A stretch of DNA of 24,126 nucleotides from positions 1-24,126 of IMG/VR virus record IMGVR_UViG_3300009391_000002; one strand, 5' to 3'. The notes beneath the pieces were generated by a model that saw only the letters and a program-made list of their open reading frames with translations, was not told the DNA's origin and searched no databases. This stretch comes from a virus. Made by a program: the position numbers and the translations under genes. Below, in pieces: positions 14,396 through 20,066 of this stretch (positions within the stretch are counted from its first letter, which is position 1; every line of letters begins with the position of its first letter).

Positions 14396-15370
14396 ATGGT
14401 TAAAATTAAAAATCAATTAGTATCACAAAGTGTAATTAATAGGCGTTCATATGGTGGTGGAAATCCAGTTGAAAACATCGTAATTCACCAAACGGGCAAT
14501 ACAAATAAGGGCGCGAACGCACGAGTCCACGCGAAGTTGCAAAGCAATTTAAATCCGCGTCAAGCATCATGGCAAATACAAGTGGACGATAAAGAAGCAA
14601 TCCAATCATTTCCAGACTTCGTGAAATGTTGGGCAGCGGGAGATGGTTGGGGTCCAGGTAACACTAGATCAATCCATATCGAAATTTGTATCAATAGCGA
14701 TGGGGATTATAAAAAGGCGGTAGCAAACGGGGCGGCAGTGGCGAGAATTAAAATGAAGGAGCACGGTCTCGGTATCAAAGACGTCAAACAACATCGTGAT
14801 TTTGCGAAAAAGAATTGTCCTGCTCAAATTCGAGCGGGTAAAGACGGGATTACATGGGCTGACTTTTTGAGCATGGTTAGCGGGAGTGTAGTCGAACAGG
14901 CATCAAAACCTAAGCCGACACTAGCACCATCTAAACCAATTGTAAGTAAGCCATCCACAAATCAAACGACATCGATTGTGGATTATCTTAACAGCAAGAA
15001 AGTCAATTCAAGCCCTGCTAATCGCAGAAAACTAGCGATTGAATATGGCGTTAAAAATTATGATTTAACTGCTGCTAAAAATACGGAGTTGCTTAATAAA
15101 ATGCGTTCGGGTAAACCGACACCAAAACCTAAGCCAGTTGCAAAAAAGAACACAGTCACTTTACCGAAGTCCGCTAAAACATGGCGCACATATAAAACTA
15201 ACGTGCAACCTGTTAAAGCTAACAGCGATTGGTCACTCACTCCGAGTGCATTTGGTGGGATTACGTATGAGATACTGGGTAGACCTTACGCTAACGTCGT
15301 GACAGTCAATACAAGTCGTGGTAAACGTAACATCTTTGTTGGACCTGGCACGGGTGCGGTAATTAAATAA
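14396..15370 (+). CDS. Endolysin: N-acetylmuramoyl-L-alanine amidase (Amidase_2)
   Basis: 324 residues from the ATG at 14396; AGAGGGAG is ten bases upstream, while the in-frame TTG at 14387 is too close to it. Residues about 20-150 form the zinc amidase domain: H31 in VIHQTGN, H133 in KQHRDF and C141 in NCPAQIR are the expected metal ligands, with SIHIEICIN (94-96 region) in the core strand. It cuts the bond between MurNAc and L-Ala in the host wall. A proline/lysine linker leads to a repeat-type wall-binding segment (SIVDYLNSKK...NRRKLAIEYG) and then a beta-rich SH3-like C-terminus. No signal peptide, so export depends on the holin. Confidence 0.9.
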   Translation: MVKIKNQLVSQSVINRRSYGGGNPVENIVIHQTGNTNKGANARVHAKLQSNLNPRQASWQIQVDDKEAIQSFPDFVKCWAAGDGWGPGNTRSIHIEICINSDGDYKKAVANGAAVARIKMKEHGLGIKDVKQHRDFAKKNCPAQIRAGKDGITWADFLSMVSGSVVEQASKPKPTLAPSKPIVSKPSTNQTTSIVDYLNSKKVNSSPANRRKLAIEYGVKNYDLTAAKNTELLNKMRSGKPTPKPKPVAKKNTVTLPKSAKTWRTYKTNVQPVKANSDWSLTPSAFGGITYEILGRPYANVVTVNTSRGKRNIFVGPGTGAVIK

Positions 15371-15435
15371 GTGGTGACTTAATTATCTGTTAATGTTAAT
15401 CTGAATAAGATGAATACGAATGTTATTGTACAAGA

Positions 15436-15475
15436 AAAAGGCGGCCACTCTTAATTGAGTAAGTCGCCTTTTTTA
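15436..15475 (+). terminator. Terminator after the amidase, shared cassette type (copy A)
   Basis: AAGGCG pairs with CGCCTT, and an inner ACTC pairs with GAGT across the loop TTAATT; then TTTTTT. Nearly the same sequence recurs at 16571 and related ones at 16967, 17346 and 17706. The stretch 15371-15435 before it shows nothing else. Confidence 0.85.
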
Positions 15476-15488
15476 TTTGTCTTCAATT

Positions 15489-15520
15489 AAAAGGGAATTT
15501 AGTACTGATGTCGAATAGTA
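15489..15520 (+). promoter_or_regulatory. Recurring element, copy 5
   Basis: AAAAGGGAATTTAGTACTGA then TGTCGAATAG; core TGTCGAA at 15509-15515, 18 bases after AAGG. Here the distance to the chosen start (15574) is longer, 65 bases. An ATG overlaps the core (15508), but it lacks a ribosome site. Confidence 0.7.
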
Positions 15521-15573
15521 GGCCATATCGACTTAAGAAAAGCGATAATAAATATATCCTTAGGGGGAACATC

Positions 15574-16548
15574 ATGAAATATCGATTTATTACAATACTC
15601 CACAATATGAAGTTAGATACCATTAAAAATAGAGGAACTAGAATATTTGATAGCGCTAGAATTTCTAATGGACGTGAAGCTTTATCAGAAGTCTTTGAAA
15701 CTAGATTATTTCAGGATACGGCTGGCACACACTCGATTGATGAATTTAAGGATACTGTTTATTTTTATATAGATGGTGAATTTGAAGATATAACAACGCA
15801 GGAGGAAATGGATAAGAAAGGGGTAGAGTTCACTTTCTTATTCCTAAGGCAAGCGCAGGAATTTGCCATGGAACTATGGAAGATAAAAGATAACAACATC
15901 TATGTAAGAGATGGATTTCTACTTACGTATAACAGTGAAATTGAAGAAGGGCGTACATTTAAAGCATCTTTATCTGAAATGCCTACATACGCAACTGGTA
16001 ATGGTGGAATTTCTAATTTTTCAAACGAAGAAATAATGTTAGCAACTAATGATTTTGTTCCGCTTTCAGTGGAAGATCTTGGCGAAGATAGCGTTGGAGG
16101 GAAGTATCCAAGTTCAAGTCATTTCTTTAAAAGTAGTGGTTCCGAAAGAATAGATAGAGCAACATATTTTACAATGGCTGCAAGAAACAATTCAACGTTA
16201 CCAATGAAAATCGTATCCTACTGTACGGCATTGGAGTGCTTATTCACAAGCGGAAATTCAGGAGTTAGTCATAGAATAGCGGAGAGAGTTGCTGCTATGT
16301 TAGGCACTTCTGGAGAAGAAAAGAAAGATTTATTTAAACTTGTAAAAAAAGCGTATGGTCATCGTTCTACAATAATACACGGGTCCAGCCTTAAAGGAAA
16401 TGATGAGGGTTTAATTGATTTATCACTAGGTCTAGATGAAATATTGAGAGATTTAATTGTAGCCGAACACGAGATTTTTTCTAAGAATGATGGGGAAATA
16501 GAAGATTATTTTCTTGATTTATTATTTACTAACACATCGGCTCTTTGA
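15574..16548 (+). CDS. HEPN-like protein (Apea type)
   Basis: 324 residues from the ATG at 15574, chosen because TAGGGGGAA lies eight bases upstream. The first ~210 residues are an alpha/beta region I do not recognise. The C-terminal ~110 are helical and match the Apea-like HEPN pattern: KIVSYCTALECLFT, then SHRIAERVAAML, then AYGHRSTIIHGS. In the last, R264 and H269 form an R-x4-H motif, the catalytic signature of HEPN ribonucleases. HEPN RNases are frequent toxins and abortive infection effectors; that role here is inference. The gene is AT-rich and flanked by near-identical terminator/element units, so it looks like an exchangeable cassette. Confidence 0.65.
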   Translation: MKYRFITILHNMKLDTIKNRGTRIFDSARISNGREALSEVFETRLFQDTAGTHSIDEFKDTVYFYIDGEFEDITTQEEMDKKGVEFTFLFLRQAQEFAMELWKIKDNNIYVRDGFLLTYNSEIEEGRTFKASLSEMPTYATGNGGISNFSNEEIMLATNDFVPLSVEDLGEDSVGGKYPSSSHFFKSSGSERIDRATYFTMAARNNSTLPMKIVSYCTALECLFTSGNSGVSHRIAERVAAMLGTSGEEKKDLFKLVKKAYGHRSTIIHGSSLKGNDEGLIDLSLGLDEILRDLIVAEHEIFSKNDGEIEDYFLDLLFTNTSAL

Positions 16549-16570
16549 GTGATGTGAACGGAAGTAAATC

Positions 16571-16610
16571 AAAAGGCGACTACTCTTAATTGAGTAAGTC
16601 GCCTTTTTTA
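16571..16610 (+). terminator. Terminator after the HEPN-like gene, shared type (copy B)
   Basis: AAAAGGCGACT pairs with AGTCGCCTTTT, then ACTC with GAGT across TTAATT, one bulged A; then T's. From the right arm through the following element it is nearly identical to 15436-15516. Confidence 0.88.
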
Positions 16611-16623
16611 TTTGCCCAATTAT

Positions 16624-16655
16624 AAAAGGGGATTTAGTCCTTGTGTCGAATCTTG
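16624..16655 (+). promoter_or_regulatory. Recurring element, copy 6
   Basis: AAAAGGGGATTTAGTCCTTG then TGTCGAATC; core TGTCGAA at 16644-16650, 18 bases after AAGG and 32 before the TTG at 16676. Confidence 0.7.
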
Positions 16656-16675
16656 TTATCAGGAGGGGATAAATA

Positions 16676-16942
16676 TTGAATTGCCTGAAATGTGGAACGT
16701 CATTTAGCGAAGATGAGGTATTCATGATTAAAGAGGACGAAGTTGAACCAATCTGTGACAGCTGTGGTTTATCAGGCGACATATATTTAATTACATATAA
16801 CAGAGAAGAGTTTGCGGTCCAAGCACAAAATCAAGAAGAAGCAATGGAGAAATGGAAAACTTATGTCCAGTGGATGGAGCTTGCTGCACTGAATGAAGAA
16901 CCGATTGTGAAAAAGGTTAAATACTTCTTGCCATCCGATTAA
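16676..16942 (+). CDS. Small zinc-ribbon protein
   Basis: 88 residues from a TTG with AGGAGGGGAT just upstream. The first 35 residues carry two Cys pairs, CLKCG near the start and CDSCG near residue 34, a likely zinc-binding site. The rest is a short acidic alpha/beta domain (DIYLITYNREEFAVQAQNQE then EAMEKWKTYVQW). I do not recognise a family; the tail resembles many small phage proteins of unknown role. It is a one-gene cassette with its own element and terminator. Confidence 0.7.
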   Translation: MNCLKCGTSFSEDEVFMIKEDEVEPICDSCGLSGDIYLITYNREEFAVQAQNQEEAMEKWKTYVQWMELAALNEEPIVKKVKYFLPSD

Positions 16943-16966
16943 TAAAAAAACACTCAGAATAAACAA

Positions 16967-17010
16967 AAGGCGCTACTCGTGAGGATTCTCATTGAGTGGT
17001 GCCTTTTTTT
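16967..17010 (+). terminator. Long terminator after the zinc-ribbon gene
   Basis: GGCGCTACTC pairs with GAGTGGTGCC, extended inward by GTGAG with CTCAT around GATT, then a T-run. The outer ends (AAAAGGCG, GCCTTTTTTT then ATTTG) match the shared terminator type. Confidence 0.85.
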
Positions 17011-17070
17011 ATTTGTGCGAATAATTTTAGCTTAACCAGACAGTTCGTCCAATCATTACATTTACTTGTC

Positions 17071-17079
17071 CATATAATA
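17071..17079 (+). promoter_or_regulatory. Candidate -10 region before the His-rich gene
   Basis: CATATAATA contains a perfect sigma-A -10 (TATAAT at 17073) but no clear -35 at 16-18 bases. It also fits the -10 patterns of sporulation sigma factors K (CATANNNTA) and, less well, E. Which applies cannot be told from sequence. This cassette lacks the recurring element. Confidence 0.35.
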
Positions 17080-17126
17080 TGTAGAAGGCTGGCCAGCTTA
17101 AAAATTATTTAGGTGGTGAAGAGAAA

Positions 17127-17306
17127 ATGGGTTTTGAAGATAATAGACGAAATCGTCGAGTAGACTTGATTTGTGAATGTCGGGAAGTAAGGTTTGATCG
17201 TGATGATAGACATGACTTCCACCATGATCATCATAGACACCACGGTCATCATGATCATCATGATCATTGCGGATTTAACCGCAGACGCCGTAATTTCTGG
17301 TGGTAA
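17127..17306 (+). CDS. Small histidine/aspartate-rich protein
   Basis: 59 residues from an ATG with AGGTGG about ten bases upstream. It starts MGFEDNRRNRRVDLICECRE, then carries a run of His and Asp (FHHDHHRHHGHHDHHDHCG, fifteen residues being mostly His) and ends with FNRRRRNFWW. Three Cys residues add possible metal ligands. The composition suggests metal binding, or a coat-like protein similar in flavour to small His-rich spore coat proteins such as CotD, although I see no true alignment. The frame is open and has a ribosome site and terminator, which argues that it is a real gene. Confidence 0.65.
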   Translation: MGFEDNRRNRRVDLICECREVRFDRDDRHDFHHDHHRHHGHHDHHDHCGFNRRRRNFWW

Positions 17307-17345
17307 AATAACGAAAATCTTGACACCTACAATGCTTGTAGAACT

Positions 17346-17384
17346 AAAAGGTCGACTACTCATAATCGTGTAGTCGACCTTTTT
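17346..17384 (+). terminator. Terminator after the His-rich gene
   Basis: AAAAGGTCGACTAC (17346-17359) pairs perfectly with the sequence at 17370-17384, which runs into T's. Fourteen base pairs, the longest uninterrupted stem in the window. Confidence 0.9.
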
Positions 17385-17393
17385 GCGTTAACC

Positions 17394-17406
17394 CACAGTC
17401 ACCTTT
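17394..17406 (+). repeat. Direct repeat flanking the 57-aa cassette, left copy
   Basis: CACAGTCACCTTT, identical to 17757-17769. Each copy lies about a dozen bases after a terminator T-run. Confidence 0.8.
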
Positions 17407-17479
17407 TCTTGGTGATTAACACCATGCACTTATACTTGTCGGAATAAACAGGCTAAAGAAAAACATCTTAATAATAATT

Positions 17480-17512
17480 AAAGGGTAATTGGAACTAACG
17501 TCGAACTAGGTA
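17480..17512 (+). promoter_or_regulatory. Recurring element, copy 7
   Basis: AAAGGGTAATTGGAACTAA then CGTCGAACTAGG; core CGTCGAA at 17499-17505, 18 bases after AAGG, one mismatch to TGTCGAA. It lies 29 bases before the GTG at 17528. Confidence 0.6.
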
Positions 17513-17527
17513 GATGGGGGGGTTAAT

Positions 17528-17701
17528 GTGACTGCTGAATTTGAAGCTAAGATTAAAAACTATCTATTTAAAGTGCCGTGCGGCGTTTGCAATGATTTTT
17601 TATTTTTGTTACATATGAAAAAAATTGACGAAAAGAGAGCAACGGGAACTGTTTATTGCCCTACTTGCGAGCGTAAGAGCGAGACGTATTTTTATAGATA
17701 G
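17528..17701 (+). CDS. Small zinc-ribbon protein, 57 aa
   Basis: GTG start with a GATGGGGGG site upstream. The protein has CGVC near residue 18 and CPTC near residue 46, two Cys pairs about 25 residues apart, enough for a single zinc ribbon. There is no other domain. It is probably a nucleic-acid or protein-binding knuckle; its target is unknown. It is a one-gene cassette: element upstream, terminator four bases after the stop, and a 13-bp direct repeat on each side. Confidence 0.65.
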   Translation: MTAEFEAKIKNYLFKVPCGVCNDFLFLLHMKKIDEKRATGTVYCPTCERKSETYFYR

Positions 17702-17705
17702 ACCC

Positions 17706-17745
17706 AAAAAGGCGGCTACTCTTAATTGAGCGGTTGCCTTTATTA
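17706..17745 (+). terminator. Terminator after the 57-aa gene, shared type
   Basis: AAAGGCGGCTACTC, loop TTAATT, GAGCGGTTGCCTTT, then T-rich. The left half and loop are almost identical to 15436 and 16571; the right arm has drifted but keeps pairing mostly through G-T pairs. Confidence 0.8.
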
Positions 17746-17756
17746 TTGAATCGAAA

Positions 17757-17769
17757 CACAGTCACCTTT
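17757..17769 (+). repeat. Direct repeat flanking the 57-aa cassette, right copy
   Basis: CACAGTCACCTTT, identical to 17394-17406, 363 bp away. Confidence 0.8.
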
Positions 17770-17807
17770 AATGGCGTTTATAAATAATGCCCTACTACCC
17801 ATTAAAG
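17766..17807 (+). repeat. Inverted repeat, possible decayed terminator
   Basis: CTTTAATGG (17766-17774) and CCATTAAAG (17799-17807) are perfect inverse complements with a 24-base loop. A run of T's follows at about 17816, a little far for a standard terminator. Confidence 0.55.
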
Positions 17808-17834
17808 AAACCGCCTTTTTTATTTTTCATAATT

Positions 17835-17851
17835 TAGAGGAATATCCTCTA
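17835..17851 (+). promoter_or_regulatory. Short perfect palindrome before the toxin-antitoxin operon
   Basis: TAGAGGA, ATA, TCCTCTA: a 17-bp dyad typical in size of an operator. It lies about 110 bases before the antitoxin start. Confidence 0.4.
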
Positions 17852-17859
17852 GGATGTAG

Positions 17860-17898
17860 AATAATACTTTAAGAAGTTTTTGTTACTAAAGTATTATT
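17860..17898 (+). promoter_or_regulatory. Candidate operator/promoter of the toxin-antitoxin operon
   Basis: AATAATACTTTA (17860-17871) and TAAAGTATTATT (17887-17898) are exact inverted 12-mers, 15 bases apart. A possible promoter follows: TTGAAT at 17902, 16 bases, TAGCAT at 17924. This arrangement suits autoregulation by the antitoxin or the complex, but could also be an RNA hairpin. Confidence 0.5.
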
Positions 17899-17959
17899 GA
17901 CTTGAATAATATTAAATAACGTGTAGCATTAACCTTACATGCAGAGGGAGATGGTTAGC

Positions 17960-18613
17960 ATGATGCTTAACAGTAATAAACACAAGCTAGAGTTATCAAG
18001 TTGGTTGGAACGGAACCAAATCAAAGAGTTTTCTCGTCATTTAAAATTGCAGAAATTTATATTTTTTTACGAATCATTCACTAAGTTAGATAATGAGATT
18101 GCTGATTTCACCTATTTACGAGCTTACTTAAACGGTCCGGTATACAGTGATGTTTTCGGAGATTATCAGCATCGAAGTGAACTTTTCGTGTCTACTCTTT
18201 CGACTATAGGAGTTAGCGATACCGTAAATGATGAACGTGCAAAACTTGCAGGTTTCATAGTTAAAATATTAAATGAAGAGGAGCTATCTGATTTAACTCA
18301 TGAATTCAGTGCGTGGAAAGTGAAAGAAGGCCAATTAAAAAAAGGGCACAAACAAATTCCGATGAGTGAAGCCGACTTTACTGAAGATGATTTTAAGTTG
18401 TTAGAAACTCTAAAAGAGATGTACCCGTTAGAGTTAATCGAAGAGGTAGAGGTTGTATCTGTTGGGAAGAAAAACTTCCTGATTTCTAAAGAAGATATGG
18501 TGAAACTTACAGACGACCAGGAAAATATATTCATTGATTTGGCTGAAAATCCAGATTTGTATAATCCTGTTTTCGTTTCATTATCTGATGATGGGGTGTT
18601 ACTAATTGATTGA
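17960..18613 (+). CDS. Panacea-domain (SocA/DUF4065-type) antitoxin
   Basis: 217 residues from the ATG at 17960, nine bases after GAGGGAG; ATGs at 17939, 17951 and 17963 are less well placed. The region HLKLQKFIFFYESFTK followed by TYLRAYLNGPVYSDVFGDY has the order 'LQKLLYF...F.A...GPV...V...Y' typical of the Panacea domain, which neutralises many unrelated toxins. A C-terminal acidic region of about 100 residues follows. The downstream gene overlaps its last eight bases, the usual layout for a two-gene toxin-antitoxin unit. The palindrome upstream suggests autoregulation. Confidence 0.65.
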   Translation: MMLNSNKHKLELSSWLERNQIKEFSRHLKLQKFIFFYESFTKLDNEIADFTYLRAYLNGPVYSDVFGDYQHRSELFVSTLSTIGVSDTVNDERAKLAGFIVKILNEEELSDLTHEFSAWKVKEGQLKKGHKQIPMSEADFTEDDFKLLETLKEMYPLELIEEVEVVSVGKKNFLISKEDMVKLTDDQENIFIDLAENPDLYNPVFVSLSDDGVLLID

Positions 18614-19031
18614 AGAAAAAGACGTAGTAACGATGAGGATACCATTTCCGTATATAGATTCTAGATTGGCAGTCAGCACACATATGTATGTTTGCATGGA
18701 GAATGATAATGGGATACGGTTTGTTAAAAGCCAAACGAAGAAACCTTATCACTTAAAGGAGAACAGTGAACCACTTTATCGGGTTGTGGAGGACGCTAAT
18801 CTGGAAAGGAACCCTTTCAAGAAAAAATCCCTAATCGATTGCGATAAAATGTTTGTAGTTAAAGGCATATCAATTCATACTGATTTATTAACTACAAGCA
18901 GGAAAGATGTTTGTCAAGATTTATTTTCGCAAATCACTAGAGCCTTATCACATGATAAATTAAGTATTCACCTCTTAGAAAAAGAGCTTCTTTTAAAACT
19001 GAACTATAAAATGAAATCAATTGCTAACTAA
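18606..19031 (+). CDS. PemK/MazF-like toxin
   Basis: 141 residues from a TTG at 18606, with GATGGGG about eight bases upstream inside the antitoxin gene; an ATG at 18633 is an alternative. The sequence DVVTMRIPFPYIDSRLAV, then RFVKSQTKKPYHL, NPFKKKSLIDCDKMFVV and a C-terminal helix fits the PemK-like family often found beside SocA-type antitoxins. The family's best known members are sequence-specific mRNA nucleases; the activity here is not shown. The eight-base overlap implies translational coupling to the antitoxin. A strong terminator follows. Confidence 0.6.
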   Translation: MIEEKDVVTMRIPFPYIDSRLAVSTHMYVCMENDNGIRFVKSQTKKPYHLKENSEPLYRVVEDANLERNPFKKKSLIDCDKMFVVKGISIHTDLLTTSRKDVCQDLFSQITRALSHDKLSIHLLEKELLLKLNYKMKSIAN

Positions 19032-19033
19032 TT

Positions 19034-19064
19034 ACCTTCGCACTTATTGTGTGAAGGTTTTTTA
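19034..19064 (+). terminator. Terminator of the toxin-antitoxin operon
   Basis: ACCTTCGCAC (19034-19043), loop TTATT, GTGTGAAGGT (19049-19058), then T's. Confidence 0.88.
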
Positions 19065-19069
19065 TTTAC

Positions 19070-19098
19070 TTGCAAACCGAACACCTATTCTATACACT
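19070..19098 (+). promoter_or_regulatory. Candidate promoter with LexA-like site before the WYL-like gene
   Basis: TTGCAA (19070-19075), 17 bases, TACACT (19093-19098). Between them CGAACACCTATTCT (19078-19091) matches about 10 of 14 positions of the Gram-positive LexA consensus CGAACRNRYGTTYC. The placement between -35 and -10 is what a repressed SOS promoter would have. The match is weak. Confidence 0.35.
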
Positions 19099-19121
19099 GA
19101 ATTAAAAGGGGGGGAACGGGC

Positions 19122-19343
19122 GTGCTGAACCAGTTAATCAAGTCGACTAGATACAACGAGCCTTTAGATATGATGTACATCGCAAATGACGGTGCAATCA
19201 GCAAGCGTAGAATCAAGGTGCTACGAATCAATGAGGATTCATTTCAAGCCTATTGTTTTCTGCGGAGATCTAAACGTACCTTTCGAATTGATAACGTGCT
19301 CGCGCTTGTTCCCGTAATACAGAAAGAAAGTCTGGTGAACTAA
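19122..19343 (+). CDS. WYL-like small protein
   Basis: 73 residues from a GTG with AAAAGGGGGGG upstream. RYNEPLDMMYIANDGAISKR, then INEDSFQAYCFLRRSKRTFR and IDNVLALVPV follow the WYL domain pattern (Y..G..S.R.I......Y...C..R...R.FR.D.I). There is no HTH, so it is a stand-alone WYL-type sensor or ligand-binding domain. Similar small genes occur in Bacillus prophages and near SOS genes. It overlaps the next gene by one base (TAATG). Confidence 0.6.
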   Translation: MLNQLIKSTRYNEPLDMMYIANDGAISKRRIKVLRINEDSFQAYCFLRRSKRTFRIDNVLALVPVIQKESLVN

Positions 19344-19702
19344 TGTCGTCAATACCTAGTGAAGCAATAGCATATTTCGAAAACGCAATATATCTTCCGA
19401 TGTTAATAAAAATACTGGAAAAAGATTTAACTACTATAGAAGTAAGTCCGTTTAAATTAAAACGGCCATACACAAATATGATTGACCAGGCGATTAAAAA
19501 TGTACGTGCTGAATTGAAAAAGTCGAACATCTATTTAAAGCACAACAACATGCAGCTAATTAAAAAGGGAATGGATAAAGATTTTACCGAGTACATTTTT
19601 TATAGCAGGGGATATGAGGATCTTCGGCGTTATTCAAATATTCGATTGCGTAACCGGACGGAAGAGTTAATGAGTGAGTATTTTGCGGTGATGGAAGTGT
19701 GA
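19343..19702 (+). CDS. Conserved prophage protein of unknown function, 119 aa
   Basis: ATG overlapping the stop of the WYL-like gene, so translation is coupled. The protein is helical and basic (RPYTNMIDQAIKNVRAELKK, then FYSRGYEDLRRYSNIRLRNR) with no membrane segment or metal motif. It resembles small hypothetical proteins paired with WYL-like genes at the integrase-proximal end of Bacillus phages, but I cannot name a family. It is the last + strand gene before the attachment region and is closed by a strong terminator. Confidence 0.65.
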   Translation: MSSIPSEAIAYFENAIYLPMLIKILEKDLTTIEVSPFKLKRPYTNMIDQAIKNVRAELKKSNIYLKHNNMQLIKKGMDKDFTEYIFYSRGYEDLRRYSNIRLRNRTEELMSEYFAVMEV

Positions 19703-19732
19703 AGAGGGATATTCATAATGGCGATAATAAAT

Positions 19733-19776
19733 AACAAACGGCCGCACCTAGATGTGGTGTTGGCCGTTTGTTGTTT
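19733..19776 (+). terminator. Strong terminator at the end of the rightward genes
   Basis: AACAAACGGCC (19733-19743) pairs with GGCCGTTTGTT (19762-19772); an inner CACC/GGTG extends it. The T-rich run follows. A-rich sequence before the stem means it may also work leftward, protecting the attachment region from both sides. Confidence 0.88.
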
Positions 19777-19837
19777 TGAGTTCCTTCTATATAAATAACT
19801 AGGTAATTTAAAGTGCGCGCCTGCCTGTTTATTCAAC

Positions 19838-19859
19838 GTCTCCCAAATGTCCCCCAAAT
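19838..19859 (+). other. Tandem integrase arm-type sites, left pair
   Basis: GTCTCCCAAAT followed at once by GTCCCCCAAAT. The same paired pattern occurs at 20044-20066, and one more copy lies on the - strand at 21289-21299. Repeats like this around a phage attachment site are normally bound by the N-terminal domain of the integrase. Confidence 0.6.
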
Positions 19860-19911
19860 GAACTCTTTTAGATTCAATCCCTTGCGAACGTGTGTTAGTT
19901 AAGGGGACTTT

Positions 19912-19936
19912 GAAACCTCAATGGTACAAGGTTTTC
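19912..19936 (+). other. Candidate attP core
   Basis: GAAACCT and AAGGTTTTC form an imperfect inverted repeat around about nine bases (CAATGGTAC), the size of a tyrosine recombinase crossover region. It lies between the two pairs of arm-type sites and just beyond the integrase 3' end. The surrounding 19777-20065 has no convincing gene. Without the host site the core cannot be fixed. Confidence 0.4.
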
Positions 19937-20043
19937 ACGTTATGGATTCGCTTATCGTACAATCCTAAATCTTATCTATTATAAGAGAAAGGAGATGATA
20001 AATCCATTGGTATGACAGTATTTGTCGACCTTATTTTCTATGT

Positions 20044-20066
20044 GTCTCCCAAAGTGTCCCCCAATT
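20044..20066 (+). other. Tandem integrase arm-type sites, right pair
   Basis: GTCTCCCAAAGT followed by GTCCCCCAATT, in the same orientation as 19838-19859. The second site touches the integrase stop codon. Confidence 0.6.

Noticed and set aside
16960-17100. Possible tRNA or small RNA in the gap before the His-rich gene
   Set aside because: No cloverleaf or CCA end; the structure is explained by the terminator at 16967.
17427-17450. ACTTGTCGGAATAA as another Spo0A-like element
   Set aside because: Core has a mismatch (TGTCGGA), no AAGG half, and a better copy lies 60 bases further, adjacent to the gene.
15436-17770. CRISPR or attC-type integron array suggested by regular hairpins between small genes
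   Set aside because: The repeats are T-tailed terminators of differing sequence, spacers are genes, and no Cas or integron integrase is present.
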